This document shows, in pieces, positions 43,412-51,661 of a stretch of DNA of 64,000 nucleotides (within the stretch, counting starts at the first letter, position 1; every line of letters begins with the position of its first letter). The translations under genes were made by a program, and so were the position numbers. The stretch lies in assembly GCA_902491625.1 (NCBI GenBank), contig CABUIO010000007.1, forward strand, positions 13,611 to 77,610. Reading direction: 5' to 3'. The notes below the pieces were generated by a model. It was given only the letters and a program-made list of their open reading frames with translations, did no database searches and was not told where the DNA came from. Origin of the DNA: an uncultured Porphyromonadaceae bacterium (lineage in GTDB: Bacteria; Bacteroidota; Bacteroidia; Bacteroidales; Muribaculaceae).

Positions 43412-44975
43412 CGAGATAGCGCGCCGACGCACCTTTGCCATCATTTCCCATCCTGACGCGGGCAAGACCACGCTGACGGAAAAACTCCTTCTTTTCGGTG
43501 GCGCCATCCATGTGGCCGGCGCCGTGAAGAGCCACAAAATCAAGAAAACCGCCACATCCGACTGGATGGAGATAGAGAAGCAGAGAGGCATCTCTGTGGC
43601 TACATCCGTCATGGGTTTCGAATACGGCGACTACAAGATAAACATCCTCGATACTCCCGGCCATCAGGATTTTGCCGAGGATACTTTCCGTACGCTTACT
43701 GCGGTCGACAGCGTCATCATCGTGGTCGATGTGGCGAAAGGTGTGGAGACTCAGACGAGGCGCCTCATGGAGGTATGCCGCATGAGAAACACGCCGGTGA
43801 TTATTTTTGTCAACAAACTCGACCGCGAGGGTCGCGATCCATTCGACATCCTCGACGAACTGGAGAAGGAGCTGAAGATAAGTGTCCGCCCGCTCTCCTG
43901 GCCGATCAACATGGGCGCCAAATTCAAGGGCGTCTACAATATCTACGAGCACGGACTCGACCTTTTCACGCCCAGCAAGCAGACGATCAGCGAGCGTGTC
44001 GAGATTCCCGACGTCAATTCGCCGCAGGTCGACGAGCTTGTCGGCGAGGCTGATGCCGCCAAACTGCGCGAGGATCTGGAGATCATCGAGGGTGTGTATC
44101 CGGAATTTGAGGTCGAGGAATATCTCAAGGGTGAGCTTGCACCGGTCTTCTTCGGCTCTGCGCTCAACACGTTCGGCGTGAAGGAATTGCTCGACTGCTT
44201 CGTGCAGATCGCTCCGGCACCGCGTCCGATCGAGGCCGTTGAGCGTCGCGTGGACCCTGACGAGGAAGCCTTCACGGGATTTGTGTTCAAGATCCATGCC
44301 AACATGGATCCCAATCACAGATCCTGTATTGCCTTTGTGAAGGTATGTTCCGGTAAGTTTGAGCGCAATGCTTCCTATCGTCACATCCGTCTTGACAAAC
44401 AGTTGCGTTTTGCGGCTCCGACGGCCTTTATGGCACAGAAGAAAAACGTTGTTGACGAGGCGTTTCCCGGCGACATCGTCGGTATCCCCGACACCGGCAA
44501 CTTCAAGATCGGCGACACGCTCACGCAGGGCGAGCTGCTGCATTTCAAGGGCTTGCCGTCGTTTTCTCCGGAGATGTTCAAGTATATCGAGAACGCCGAT
44601 CCGATGAAGCAGAAGCAGCTCGACAAAGGAATCGCACAGCTTATGGACGAAGGCGTCGCACAGATGTTTGTCAATCAGTTCAACAACCGCAAGATCATCG
44701 GCACGGTCGGTCAACTCCAGTTTGAGGTGATCCAGTACAGACTTCTGCACGAATACGGCGCCCAGTGCCGCTGGGAACCGCTACATCTGTACAAGGCATG
44801 CTGGATCGAGAGCGACGACGAAGCCGCGCTTGAGGCCTTCAAGAAGAGAAAGCATCAGTTCATGGCGGTTGACCGCGAAGGTCGCGACGTCTTCCTTGCC
44901 GACAGCTCCTACGTGCTCGAGATGGCGCAAACTGACTACCCCAAAATCCGCTTCCACTTCGTCTCCGACTTTTAG
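43395..44975 (+). CDS. prfC: Peptide chain release factor 3
   Basis: A 526-residue translational GTPase that recycles RF1 and RF2. The P-loop HPDAGKTT is at residues 19-26, the switch II DTPGHQDF is intact, and the NKLD base-recognition motif is present (VNKLDREGRD). The TSDWMEIEKQRGIS sequence is RF3-specific. Length matches the family. It overlaps the rmlD gene by 17 bases. Confidence 0.97.
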   Translation: MALLTDEIARRRTFAIISHPDAGKTTLTEKLLLFGGAIHVAGAVKSHKIKKTATSDWMEIEKQRGISVATSVMGFEYGDYKINILDTPGHQDFAEDTFRTLTAVDSVIIVVDVAKGVETQTRRLMEVCRMRNTPVIIFVNKLDREGRDPFDILDELEKELKISVRPLSWPINMGAKFKGVYNIYEHGLDLFTPSKQTISERVEIPDVNSPQVDELVGEADAAKLREDLEIIEGVYPEFEVEEYLKGELAPVFFGSALNTFGVKELLDCFVQIAPAPRPIEAVERRVDPDEEAFTGFVFKIHANMDPNHRSCIAFVKVCSGKFERNASYRHIRLDKQLRFAAPTAFMAQKKNVVDEAFPGDIVGIPDTGNFKIGDTLTQGELLHFKGLPSFSPEMFKYIENADPMKQKQLDKGIAQLMDEGVAQMFVNQFNNRKIIGTVGQLQFEVIQYRLLHEYGAQCRWEPLHLYKACWIESDDEAALEAFKKRKHQFMAVDREGRDVFLADSSYVLEMAQTDYPKIRFHFVSDF

Positions 44976-45005
44976 ATTAGGATTTTAAAACTGCTAATGT
45001 AAAGG

Positions 45006-45607
45006 ATGAAAATTATAATCAGGTTTCTGGTCATGGCGGTTTTGTCCTGTATCCCTTTAGGTATTGCCGCACAGGACGTCATTACGCGTCCTAAAAAGTC
45101 TGCTAAGAAGGTCACGGCTCCCGCAAAAAAACAAAAAGCCACCCCAATCTTACGCCTGAGCAGATGTACGAGAAAGGAAATGCAGCAAGAGACAGGCATG
45201 ATTATTCGGAGGCCGTAAAATGGTACTGCAAAGCCGGTGAAGCAGGGCACCAAGGTTCTATAGGCGTTCTTGCATATTGGTACTATGAGGGCCAATATGT
45301 GCCAAAGGATCACTCCGAGTCTGCGAAATGGTACCTTAAATCCGCGGATCATTGGTTCGCACAACTAATGCTTGGCAAAATATATTACAATGGCGGCTAT
45401 GGTGTGGTAAAGGATTATTCAGAGGCCTTTATCTGGTTTCACAAGGCCGCTGCACAGAATGAGCCCGAAGCTCAATTTTATGTTGGCAACATGTATGAGA
45501 ATGGTTACGGCGTTGCCAAAAATCTCAATGAGGCGAGAAGTTGGTATCGAAAATCGGCGGATCAGTCCTATTATACGGCACAATTAGCTTTGGAGAGACT
45601 GCGATAA
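45006..45607 (+). pseudogene. Sel1-repeat secreted protein, split by a -1 frameshift (mutation or recoding)
   Basis: Two overlapping frames make one gene. The first (from 45006) encodes a signal peptide (MKIIIRFLVMAVLSCIPLGI...) and a Lys-rich linker. The second, in the -1 frame, encodes TPEQMYEKGN and four Sel1-like repeats (VKWYCKAGEAGHQGS, AKWYLKSADHWFAQ, FIWFHKAAAQNEPEA, RSWYRKSADQSYYTA) to 45607. The join falls in or near A7 at 45125-45131. This is read in phase as GCA AAA AAA C, so a -1 slip on A_AAA_AAA would join the two parts into about 200 residues. A one-base deletion or a sequencing error explains it equally well. Neighbouring genes show no decay. Confidence 0.75.
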
Positions 45608-45645
45608 TTCTTTATTAGCTTGTCGATTTTAATAGGAGAACTTTT

Positions 45646-47436
45646 TCAGTCGCGGAGGAAAGCGGCGTGGTCGCTCATTGTCTGAAGTGTGGCTGCTCGG
45701 TCGGCCTCGATCATTTTGTCAAGGCGTGCGATGGCTTCCGGTGCTTTGGGGAGAAGACTGCGCCATTTGGGTGTCATTGCCGACGCTTTCCATGCGGCTT
45801 CAAGCGTCGCGTAGTTGCTGAATGTCTCGTCGAGGATAGTTTTCATCTCTTCCAGACTTTCGGCTTTGCACACTTTGTTGACGACACTGCGGGGAACCGG
45901 CAGTCCGCCGAGATCAATCCACTGTTCTGGTTTGTCGATTGCCGGCGGCATGTCGGAGGGAGCGTCGTTGATATATTTCAGAATTGCCATCTCGTAAAAC
46001 TCGCGTCCCTTTACGAGCGAATTATGAGAGAAACGCAATCCGTTGTAGTAGTAGAATCCGTCGGGCTGCGCGCCGTCGGAGAGCATCGAGTCTATAAGTT
46101 CCACCGCCTGCATCATCGACAAGACCGTGATCGGATTGAGCACGTCGAAGGAGATGCGGTCGTGGAGAGGCAGTTTGGGGCGCTTGCGGTTGTCGCGCGA
46201 AGGCCATTTGATTGCGTCGCGCGCGAGACCGCAGGAACGCAGCATCACTCCCGGCACTACGATCGTGCCACCCTTGGGATCTGAGAAAAGATAACTGAAT
46301 GGAAATTTCGAGGTCTCGGGATGTTTCTTGTGCGAACCCATGAGGAGCGAGAAGGCGCCGATGCGTCCTCCCCACATCACATAGCTGTCTGACGATGTCT
46401 TCACGCCCCGCTCCATCAACCCCCAGTGGACTGGACCGAGCTTGTATTTGTGATTGCTGGAATTGGTGCCGCTTCCGGCGTTCATGAAAGAGGTCATCGT
46501 GCCGATGAGCAGCGACGATTTGTGCATACTCACGGTGTATGGACCGGCGAAAAGGGCACAGGCTTCGCCGTTCTCGCAGCTGCAGTTGGCGAAGAAAAGC
46601 GAATCGTGGGCGGTGAATCCCTTGTCCAGCACAGTGCCCTGGCCGACGTAGCAGTTGCGAAGGAGTGCGCCCGACATCACCTTGGCATCCTCAATTATGA
46701 AATTTTCCGCATCGACATTGCTTCCTACGAACGTGAACGGACGCGAGGTGGGGGAGTTGTTGATTATGAGCCCGTTGGCGAGACGCGATGCACCCTCGAT
46801 GGTGACACCTGCGCCGACGCCGACATTGAGCATCAGCCCGACGCCGCGGATACTGCTTCCGTCGCCGATACATGCGTAGGAGGGTAACTCCGACCACATC
46901 TCCTGAAGCATCGGGAACAGGACGTCGTCGGTCCAGCGTGGCTTCCATGCCATCAGCGCCGCCATCTGCGCGTCGAGTCCCGGATAAATGTAGACCGGAC
47001 GCGAACCGGTTTCGTCGAGCACGCCTACTGCCGTGCCGATGCCGCAGAGAGTGTCGGTTGCTTCAAAGGAGATGCGCCCGACATCGACGATGGAGACATT
47101 GTTGCCGATGATGCAGCCGTCGAGCGAGCCGCGCACGCAGCTGATGTAGCATCCGTCGCCGATGCGGCTGTTGCTGATCACTGCGTCGAAGATCCCTTGC
47201 GGAGTTTCTGCATCCTTGCTCAGCAGGCCGATGGTGACGTCGCCGTAGAATCGTGAATTGCGGATCAGGGTGTAGTCCGTGTCGCGATGGATCGACACCC
47301 GGTTCCAGTCAGCGGCAAAGCAACCCTGAGCTTCCAGGATGCCGCTGAGCGCGCTTCCCACGGCAAGATACTGTCGTGAGAAGGCTTCTTCGGTTTTTTC
47401 AAAGCTCTGAGTCTGTGTTGTCACTGAGGTCGTCAT
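45646..47436 (-). CDS. DUF4954 left-handed beta-helix protein
   Basis: A 596-residue cytoplasmic protein of the Bacteroidetes family DUF4954. Many short hexapeptide-like turns (IRNSRFYGDVTIG, VISNSRIGDGCYISCVRGSL, IIGNNVSIVDVG, NCYVGQGTVLDKGF) predict a left-handed beta-helix related to sugar-nucleotide acyl or pyrophosphorylase-type proteins. The C-terminal third is helical. No acyltransferase catalytic His is obvious. The start overlaps the end of hflX by 38 bases, so hflX and this gene are coupled. Function unknown. Confidence 0.85.
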   Translation of the reverse strand: MTTSVTTQTQSFEKTEEAFSRQYLAVGSALSGILEAQGCFAADWNRVSIHRDTDYTLIRNSRFYGDVTIGLLSKDAETPQGIFDAVISNSRIGDGCYISCVRGSLDGCIIGNNVSIVDVGRISFEATDTLCGIGTAVGVLDETGSRPVYIYPGLDAQMAALMAWKPRWTDDVLFPMLQEMWSELPSYACIGDGSSIRGVGLMLNVGVGAGVTIEGASRLANGLIINNSPTSRPFTFVGSNVDAENFIIEDAKVMSGALLRNCYVGQGTVLDKGFTAHDSLFFANCSCENGEACALFAGPYTVSMHKSSLLIGTMTSFMNAGSGTNSSNHKYKLGPVHWGLMERGVKTSSDSYVMWGGRIGAFSLLMGSHKKHPETSKFPFSYLFSDPKGGTIVVPGVMLRSCGLARDAIKWPSRDNRKRPKLPLHDRISFDVLNPITVLSMMQAVELIDSMLSDGAQPDGFYYYNGLRFSHNSLVKGREFYEMAILKYINDAPSDMPPAIDKPEQWIDLGGLPVPRSVVNKVCKAESLEEMKTILDETFSNYATLEAAWKASAMTPKWRSLLPKAPEAIARLDKMIEADRAATLQTMSDHAAFLRD

Positions 47437-48640
47437 ATCTGTTATAGAGGAAATCGTTATAAGGGAAACGCTGTGTATGGATCTCGCACGCTTTCTCGTA
47501 GAGTAGTTTGCGCAGCGCGTCGATGTTTATCTGCTTCTTGGCGGAGATGAAGACGCAGTTATCGCCGAGACGTCCTATCCAGCTCTTTTTCAGGTCGTCG
47601 AGCGACATGTTCTCGCGTGTCGGTTCCGAGAGATCGTCTGCATCCTTGGGGGTATAGGTGAAAGCGTCGATCTTGTTGAAGACGAGAATCATCGGCTTGC
47701 CGTCAGCGCCGCAGATGTCGTGGAGAGTTCGGTTTACGACCTCGATCTGCTCCTCGAACTGCGGATGGCTGATGTCGACGACATGGACAAGAAGATCGGC
47801 CTCACGCACCTCGTCGAGGGTCGACTTGAACGAATCCACAAGGTTGGTGGGCAATTTGCGGATAAATCCTACGGTGTCGGTGAGGAGAAAAGGCAGATTG
47901 TCTATCACGACCTTTCGAACCGTCGTGTCAAGCGTCGCGAAAAGCTTGTTTTCAGCGAAGACATCGCTCTTACTCAGCAGATTCATCAGCGTCGATTTGC
48001 CGACATTCGTGTATCCGACGAGCGCCACGCGGGTCAGCTTGCCTCGGTTCTTGCGCTGGATGCTCTTCTGGCTGTCGATGTGGCGCAGCTCCTCTTTCAG
48101 ACGTGCGATCTTGTCAAGGATGATTCGGCGGTCGGTCTCTATCTGGGTCTCGCCGGGACCTCTCATGCCGATACCGCCTCGCTGGCGCTCCAGGTGAGTC
48201 CACATCCTTGTCAGGCGCGGCAGCAGATACTGATACTGTGCAAGCTCCACCTGAGTGCGTGCCGTGGCCGTACGCGCACGGCGCGCGAAGATGTCGAGAA
48301 TGAGCGACGTGCGGTCGAGCACCTTTATTTTGAGTTCTTTTTCGATGAAGCTCACTTGCTTGGTGCTCAAGTCGTCGTCGAAGATCGCCATGCCGATGTT
48401 CTCAGCCTCGACATATGCCTTTATCTCTTCGAGTTTGCCTTTGCCGACGTAGCTCGTTGAGTTGGGGTGGTCGAGTTTTTGCAGGAAGCGGCGCATAGAG
48501 CGTGCTCCCGCCGTATCGGCCAGAAACTCAAGCTCGTCGAGATACTCCAGAGCCTTCTTCTCGCTTTGCTGGGGTGTGACGAGACCCACGAGCACAGCTG
48601 TCTCGTTGGCCTCTGTGGTTATTATATTGTCTTCAATCAT
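47399..48640 (-). CDS. hflX: GTPase HflX
   Basis: A 413-residue ribosome-associated GTPase that splits stalled or heat-damaged ribosomes. The N-terminal HflX domain contains YVGKGKLEEIKAYVE and the glycine-rich linker RGGIGMRGPGETQIETDRR. The G domain has GYTNVGKSTLM (G1), DTVGFI (G3) and NKID (G4). Length matches the family. Its last 38 bases overlap the DUF4954 gene. Confidence 0.96.
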   Translation of the reverse strand: MIEDNIITTEANETAVLVGLVTPQQSEKKALEYLDELEFLADTAGARSMRRFLQKLDHPNSTSYVGKGKLEEIKAYVEAENIGMAIFDDDLSTKQVSFIEKELKIKVLDRTSLILDIFARRARTATARTQVELAQYQYLLPRLTRMWTHLERQRGGIGMRGPGETQIETDRRIILDKIARLKEELRHIDSQKSIQRKNRGKLTRVALVGYTNVGKSTLMNLLSKSDVFAENKLFATLDTTVRKVVIDNLPFLLTDTVGFIRKLPTNLVDSFKSTLDEVREADLLVHVVDISHPQFEEQIEVVNRTLHDICGADGKPMILVFNKIDAFTYTPKDADDLSEPTRENMSLDDLKKSWIGRLGDNCVFISAKKQINIDALRKLLYEKACEIHTQRFPYNDFLYNRYDDLSDNTDSEL

Positions 48641-48751
48641 ACTTTTCTGTCAGATACAGTTTATTTGATTCGGGAGTGCCTGAAGACTTCCCACGGAGTA
48701 GAGGTAGAAGAGGTATAAGTATAACCCTTACCGCAGCAAAATTGTTTAGAA

Positions 48752-49360
48752 TCACTTCTTGTTGTAGGAGCGGTTGAGGCCTTCGACGATTTCGTCGGTG
48801 ATGTCCATGTTGGGGTTGATGTAGATCGTGGCGGCCTTCATCAGGATGGCGTCGTAGCCGTGAGCCTTGTTGTAGCGCTCCACATAGTTCTCTATGGAGT
48901 CATTGATGGTTTTCTGAAGCTGTGCGGCCTGATTGGTGGCATTCATCTGCATACGTCCGATCTCCTCCTCGGCGGCACGCTGCATTTGGCTGAGCTTGTT
49001 CATGTCTGCCTGATAGGTCTGCTCTGTATACTGGTTGTTCTGCCCTTTCTGCTGGATCTGGTTGGCAAAATTCTGGATAGCTGTAGCGCGCTGACGCTGG
49101 GTGTTTTCGATGTTCTGCTGCATGCGCAGGATCTCCTCCTGATAGTCCTTCGCGAGGTTGTATTTTGAAAGGAGAGTATCGGAGTCAACATAGCGGTAGT
49201 TGGGGAGACCCACTGTGTCGCGGGGTTCCTTTTTCTTCTTGGCCACAGCCTCTTTCTTTCCGTCCTTCTTCTCATCCTTGTTGCTGCACGAGGTGGTGGT
49301 TCCGATCAGTGCCGACCCGAACAGAGCGATTGCCACAGTGGCACATAGATAACGCTTCAT
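48752..49360 (-). CDS. OmpH/Skp-like lipoprotein
   Basis: A 202-residue predicted lipoprotein (lipid Cys25 in TTTSC). A Lys-rich linker is followed by an OmpH/Skp-like domain: YVDSDTLLSKYNLAKDYQEE, a long helical hairpin (QNIENTQRQRATAIQNF ... MQRAAEEEIGRMQ) and a C-terminal strand (GYDAILMKAATIYINPNMDIT). Skp chaperones carry outer-membrane proteins; a lipid-anchored form is common in Bacteroidales. The start codon is immediately next to the left arm of the palindromic element at 49361-49553, which would form the leader. Confidence 0.85.
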   Translation of the reverse strand: MKRYLCATVAIALFGSALIGTTTSCSNKDEKKDGKKEAVAKKKKEPRDTVGLPNYRYVDSDTLLSKYNLAKDYQEEILRMQQNIENTQRQRATAIQNFANQIQQKGQNNQYTEQTYQADMNKLSQMQRAAEEEIGRMQMNATNQAAQLQKTINDSIENYVERYNKAHGYDAILMKAATIYINPNMDITDEIVEGLNRSYNKK

Positions 49361-49553
49361 AAGTAACTCTTAAAAATTAGTTAATGTTAAAATGGTTGAT
49401 GTAACTCACATTTCTGATACATCCTTGCTCGTCTTTTTGGCGCTTTAGCCGTTCTCGCTCAGTCATGTAGCCCGCTACACTCCTTCGCTCCTCCGGCTAA
49501 ATCCCTCAAAAAACCTTCGCAATCATGTATCATCTAATTTTTGCGAGTTACTT
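49361..49553. repeat. 193-base imperfect palindrome
   Basis: The outer arms 49361-49380 and 49534-49553 are inverted with 18 of 20 matches (CTAATTTTT..GAGTTACTT). Inner arms GATACATCCTTGC / GCAATCATGTATC and TTTAGCC / GGCTAAA, and a central ATGTAGC / GCTACAC pair, continue the symmetry to the middle. The whole could fold into one long hairpin. It begins one base after the OmpH-like start codon, on its 5' side, and ends about 30 bases before the stop of the small membrane protein gene. Confidence 0.7.
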
Positions 49554-49582
49554 AATCTAAATATTTATAGTAGTATAAGTTT

Positions 49583-49735
49583 TTATTTCGTTGTTTTTGC
49601 CTTGCCCTTCCTGTCGAACTTCATGCGGCAGGCATGTCCGATGCGGAAGTCGCCGCGGCCGAGTATGGTGCCGATGGCTATCAGCGCCACGCACACGCCA
49701 AGCAGGATTATGGCAAGAAGTGATTGGTGCAACAT
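49583..49735 (-). CDS. Small single-pass membrane protein (50 residues)
   Basis: A short gene missed by length cut-offs. MLHQSLLAIILLGVCVALIA gives one membrane helix, followed by a short basic tail with RIGHACRMKFDRKGKAK. Similar tiny membrane proteins with an (I/G)H.CR.K-type motif occur in Bacteroidetes, often near envelope genes. A perfect -7 box (minus TAACTTTG) lies 35 bases before its ATG. An alternative 71-codon frame over the same region lacks a membrane segment and is rejected. Confidence 0.65.
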   Translation of the reverse strand: MLHQSLLAIILLGVCVALIAIGTILGRGDFRIGHACRMKFDRKGKAKTTK

Positions 49736-49769
49736 ATCTTTGTTCTTTGGCTAAATTTCTCTTAGAGTG

Positions 49770-49777
49770 CAAAGTTA
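49770..49777 (-). promoter_or_regulatory. -7 element of the small membrane protein gene
   Basis: Minus-strand TAACTTTG, a perfect TAnnTTTG, 35 bases before the ATG at 49735. Confidence 0.55.
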
Positions 49778-49801
49778 GTCAAAAACGCCGATATTTTTGC
49801 A

Positions 49802-50626
49802 TCACAGTCCGAAAAAACGGCGCGCCGACGCCGTGGTCTTCTCTGCAAACTCATGCACGTCCATTCCGAGCGTGTCGGCTACACTCACCGCGATGTAGGG
49901 CAACAGCGCCGATTCGTTGCGTGTGCCACGCATCGGCACAGGCGCCAGATACGGCGCGTCGGTCTCAAGCAGGATTCTCCCGGCGCCGATGGTTTTAACG
50001 GCCTCGCGCACCTCCGGCGCGTTCTTGAACGTAGCCACTCCGTTGATGCCGAACATCGCACCGGGCACACGTTCCATCACTCTTTCGGCTTGCGATACGT
50101 TGCCGGTGAAGCTATGGAAAAGCAGCCTTGGCAATTCATCTCCGCTGAAATTTCCTATCACCTCAAGAGTTTCGTCGAGTCCCTCGCGGCAGTGGATGAT
50201 CACCGGAAGCCTGTCCTCCGCCGCCCAGCCGAGCTGCGTTTCGAAGGCCTCCATCTGGCGACGCACCTTGCTCGTGTCGCGGTAGAGGTCGATTCCTACC
50301 TCTCCCACGGCGATATAGTCTCCCTCTTTCATCCGCTCCCGGATTGCAGCGAGCTGCGCCTCCCAATCGTCCTTCAGGTCGTCGGGATGCACTCCCGCGG
50401 CCAATGCCGTATTGTCGGGAAACGCCCTGTAAAGCCGCTCCATCTCGTCCATCGCCTCGCCGTTGATGCCGGGGAGGATCATGAATTCCACTCCGGCGTC
50501 TATAGCGCGTCTCACCGCCGCTTCGCTCTCGCCTCCCGGGTAGGAGTCGGACAGATATAGATGCGTATGGGTGTCGATAAGATGCAGTCCATCAGGTATG
50601 ACGACTGTCTTTGTCTTCGCCGTCAC
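49802..50626 (-). CDS. tatD: TatD-family metal-dependent hydrolase
   Basis: A 274-residue TIM-barrel metallohydrolase of the TatD/YchF-type DNase family. Metal ligands include DTHTHL near residue 18, the Glu in VGEVGIDLYR, His in PVIIHCREG, His in LLFHSFTG and Asp in LETDAPYL. TatD proteins act on DNA 3' ends or D-aminoacyl-tRNA; the exact activity here is not resolvable. The start overlaps the end of the prenyl synthase gene by 4 bases. Confidence 0.93.
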   Translation of the reverse strand: MTAKTKTVVIPDGLHLIDTHTHLYLSDSYPGGESEAAVRRAIDAGVEFMILPGINGEAMDEMERLYRAFPDNTALAAGVHPDDLKDDWEAQLAAIRERMKEGDYIAVGEVGIDLYRDTSKVRRQMEAFETQLGWAAEDRLPVIIHCREGLDETLEVIGNFSGDELPRLLFHSFTGNVSQAERVMERVPGAMFGINGVATFKNAPEVREAVKTIGAGRILLETDAPYLAPVPMRGTRNESALLPYIAVSVADTLGMDVHEFAEKTTASARRFFGL

Positions 50627-51591
50627 TTCTTGCGGTCGATAAGTTTCTCAACCACACTCTTCAGCGCGGCGGTCGATTCCTTGTCAAGCGATGTCTCGGT
50701 GAGACTCTTGATGGCGCGTCCGGACCATTCGTCCCACGCCTTGCGGCACACTCTCGGCATTTCAGCGGCTGTCATGATGTTGCGCACGGTGCGCACACGC
50801 AGATCGCCGACGGGAAGATTCATGGCTGATTTCAGAGCCTCTGCGTTGGCGCCTCCGGCCTCAAGGGTCTTCAGCGTAAGGAATGTCTTCTTGCCGTTGT
50901 TGATGTCGCCACCCAAGGGCTTGCCGAAAGTGGTTGCGTCGCCGTAGACGTCGAGGTAGTCGTCCTGAATCTGGAATGCCACTCCCAGCGACTCGCCGAA
51001 TCGGAACATCACTTCGCAGTCTTTCTCGTCGGCACCGGCAATGCGGGCGCCGATGGCGCATGCCGCTCCAAGAAGCACCGAAGTTTTCAGACGAATCATC
51101 TCCAGATATTTATCGATGGTCACGTCGTCCGCCTTTTCGAACTCCATGTCGAGCTGCTGGCCTTCGTAGACGCCGAGAGCCATGCGGTTGAATTCGTCAA
51201 TCACACCCCGAAGCGCCTTGTCGGGCACTTCCGTCATGTATTGGTTGGCAAGCGTCAGCATCACGTCGCCCGAGAGGATCGCCGTGTCGGTGTCCCATTT
51301 GCGGCAGACGGTAGGTTTGCCCCGGCGCAGGTCGGACCGGTCCATCACGTCGTCATGCACGAGCGTGAAGTTGTGGTACATCTCGATGCCGAGGGCGGCT
51401 CGGCGCGCCTCATCAAGGTTGCCCCCGAAAGCATCGCAGGTCATCAGGAGGAGAATCGGACGCAGACGTTTGCCTCCGTTCTCCATGGAGTAATATATCG
51501 GTTGATACAGGCCGGGGAGATTATCCACCGGCAGTTTTATTTGCTTGATTTCATCTTCGAGCATTGCCCGATAGTCTGACATACGTTTCAT
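50623..51591 (-). CDS. Trans-polyprenyl diphosphate synthase
   Basis: A 322-residue all-helical isoprenyl synthase. The first aspartate-rich motif is DDVMD at residues 80-84 in LVHDDVMDRSDLRRG, and the second is QDDYLD (about residue 215). The motif lacks the two-residue insertion typical of bacterial farnesyl synthases and has Phe at position -5, which points to a short-to-medium product such as GGPP rather than a long quinone side chain. This is inference from motifs. Overlaps the tatD gene. Confidence 0.9.
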   Translation of the reverse strand: MKRMSDYRAMLEDEIKQIKLPVDNLPGLYQPIYYSMENGGKRLRPILLLMTCDAFGGNLDEARRAALGIEMYHNFTLVHDDVMDRSDLRRGKPTVCRKWDTDTAILSGDVMLTLANQYMTEVPDKALRGVIDEFNRMALGVYEGQQLDMEFEKADDVTIDKYLEMIRLKTSVLLGAACAIGARIAGADEKDCEVMFRFGESLGVAFQIQDDYLDVYGDATTFGKPLGGDINNGKKTFLTLKTLEAGGANAEALKSAMNLPVGDLRVRTVRNIMTAAEMPRVCRKAWDEWSGRAIKSLTETSLDKESTAALKSVVEKLIDRKK

Positions 51592-51661
51592 TATATACCT
51601 TTATATGTGTATTCGTTGGTTAAGTAGAGGACCTTGTGGTCGGTTATTCTTAAACGACGCC

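Noticed and set aside
43401..44750. A 449-codon frame opposite prfC
   Set aside because: Antisense shadow of release factor 3.
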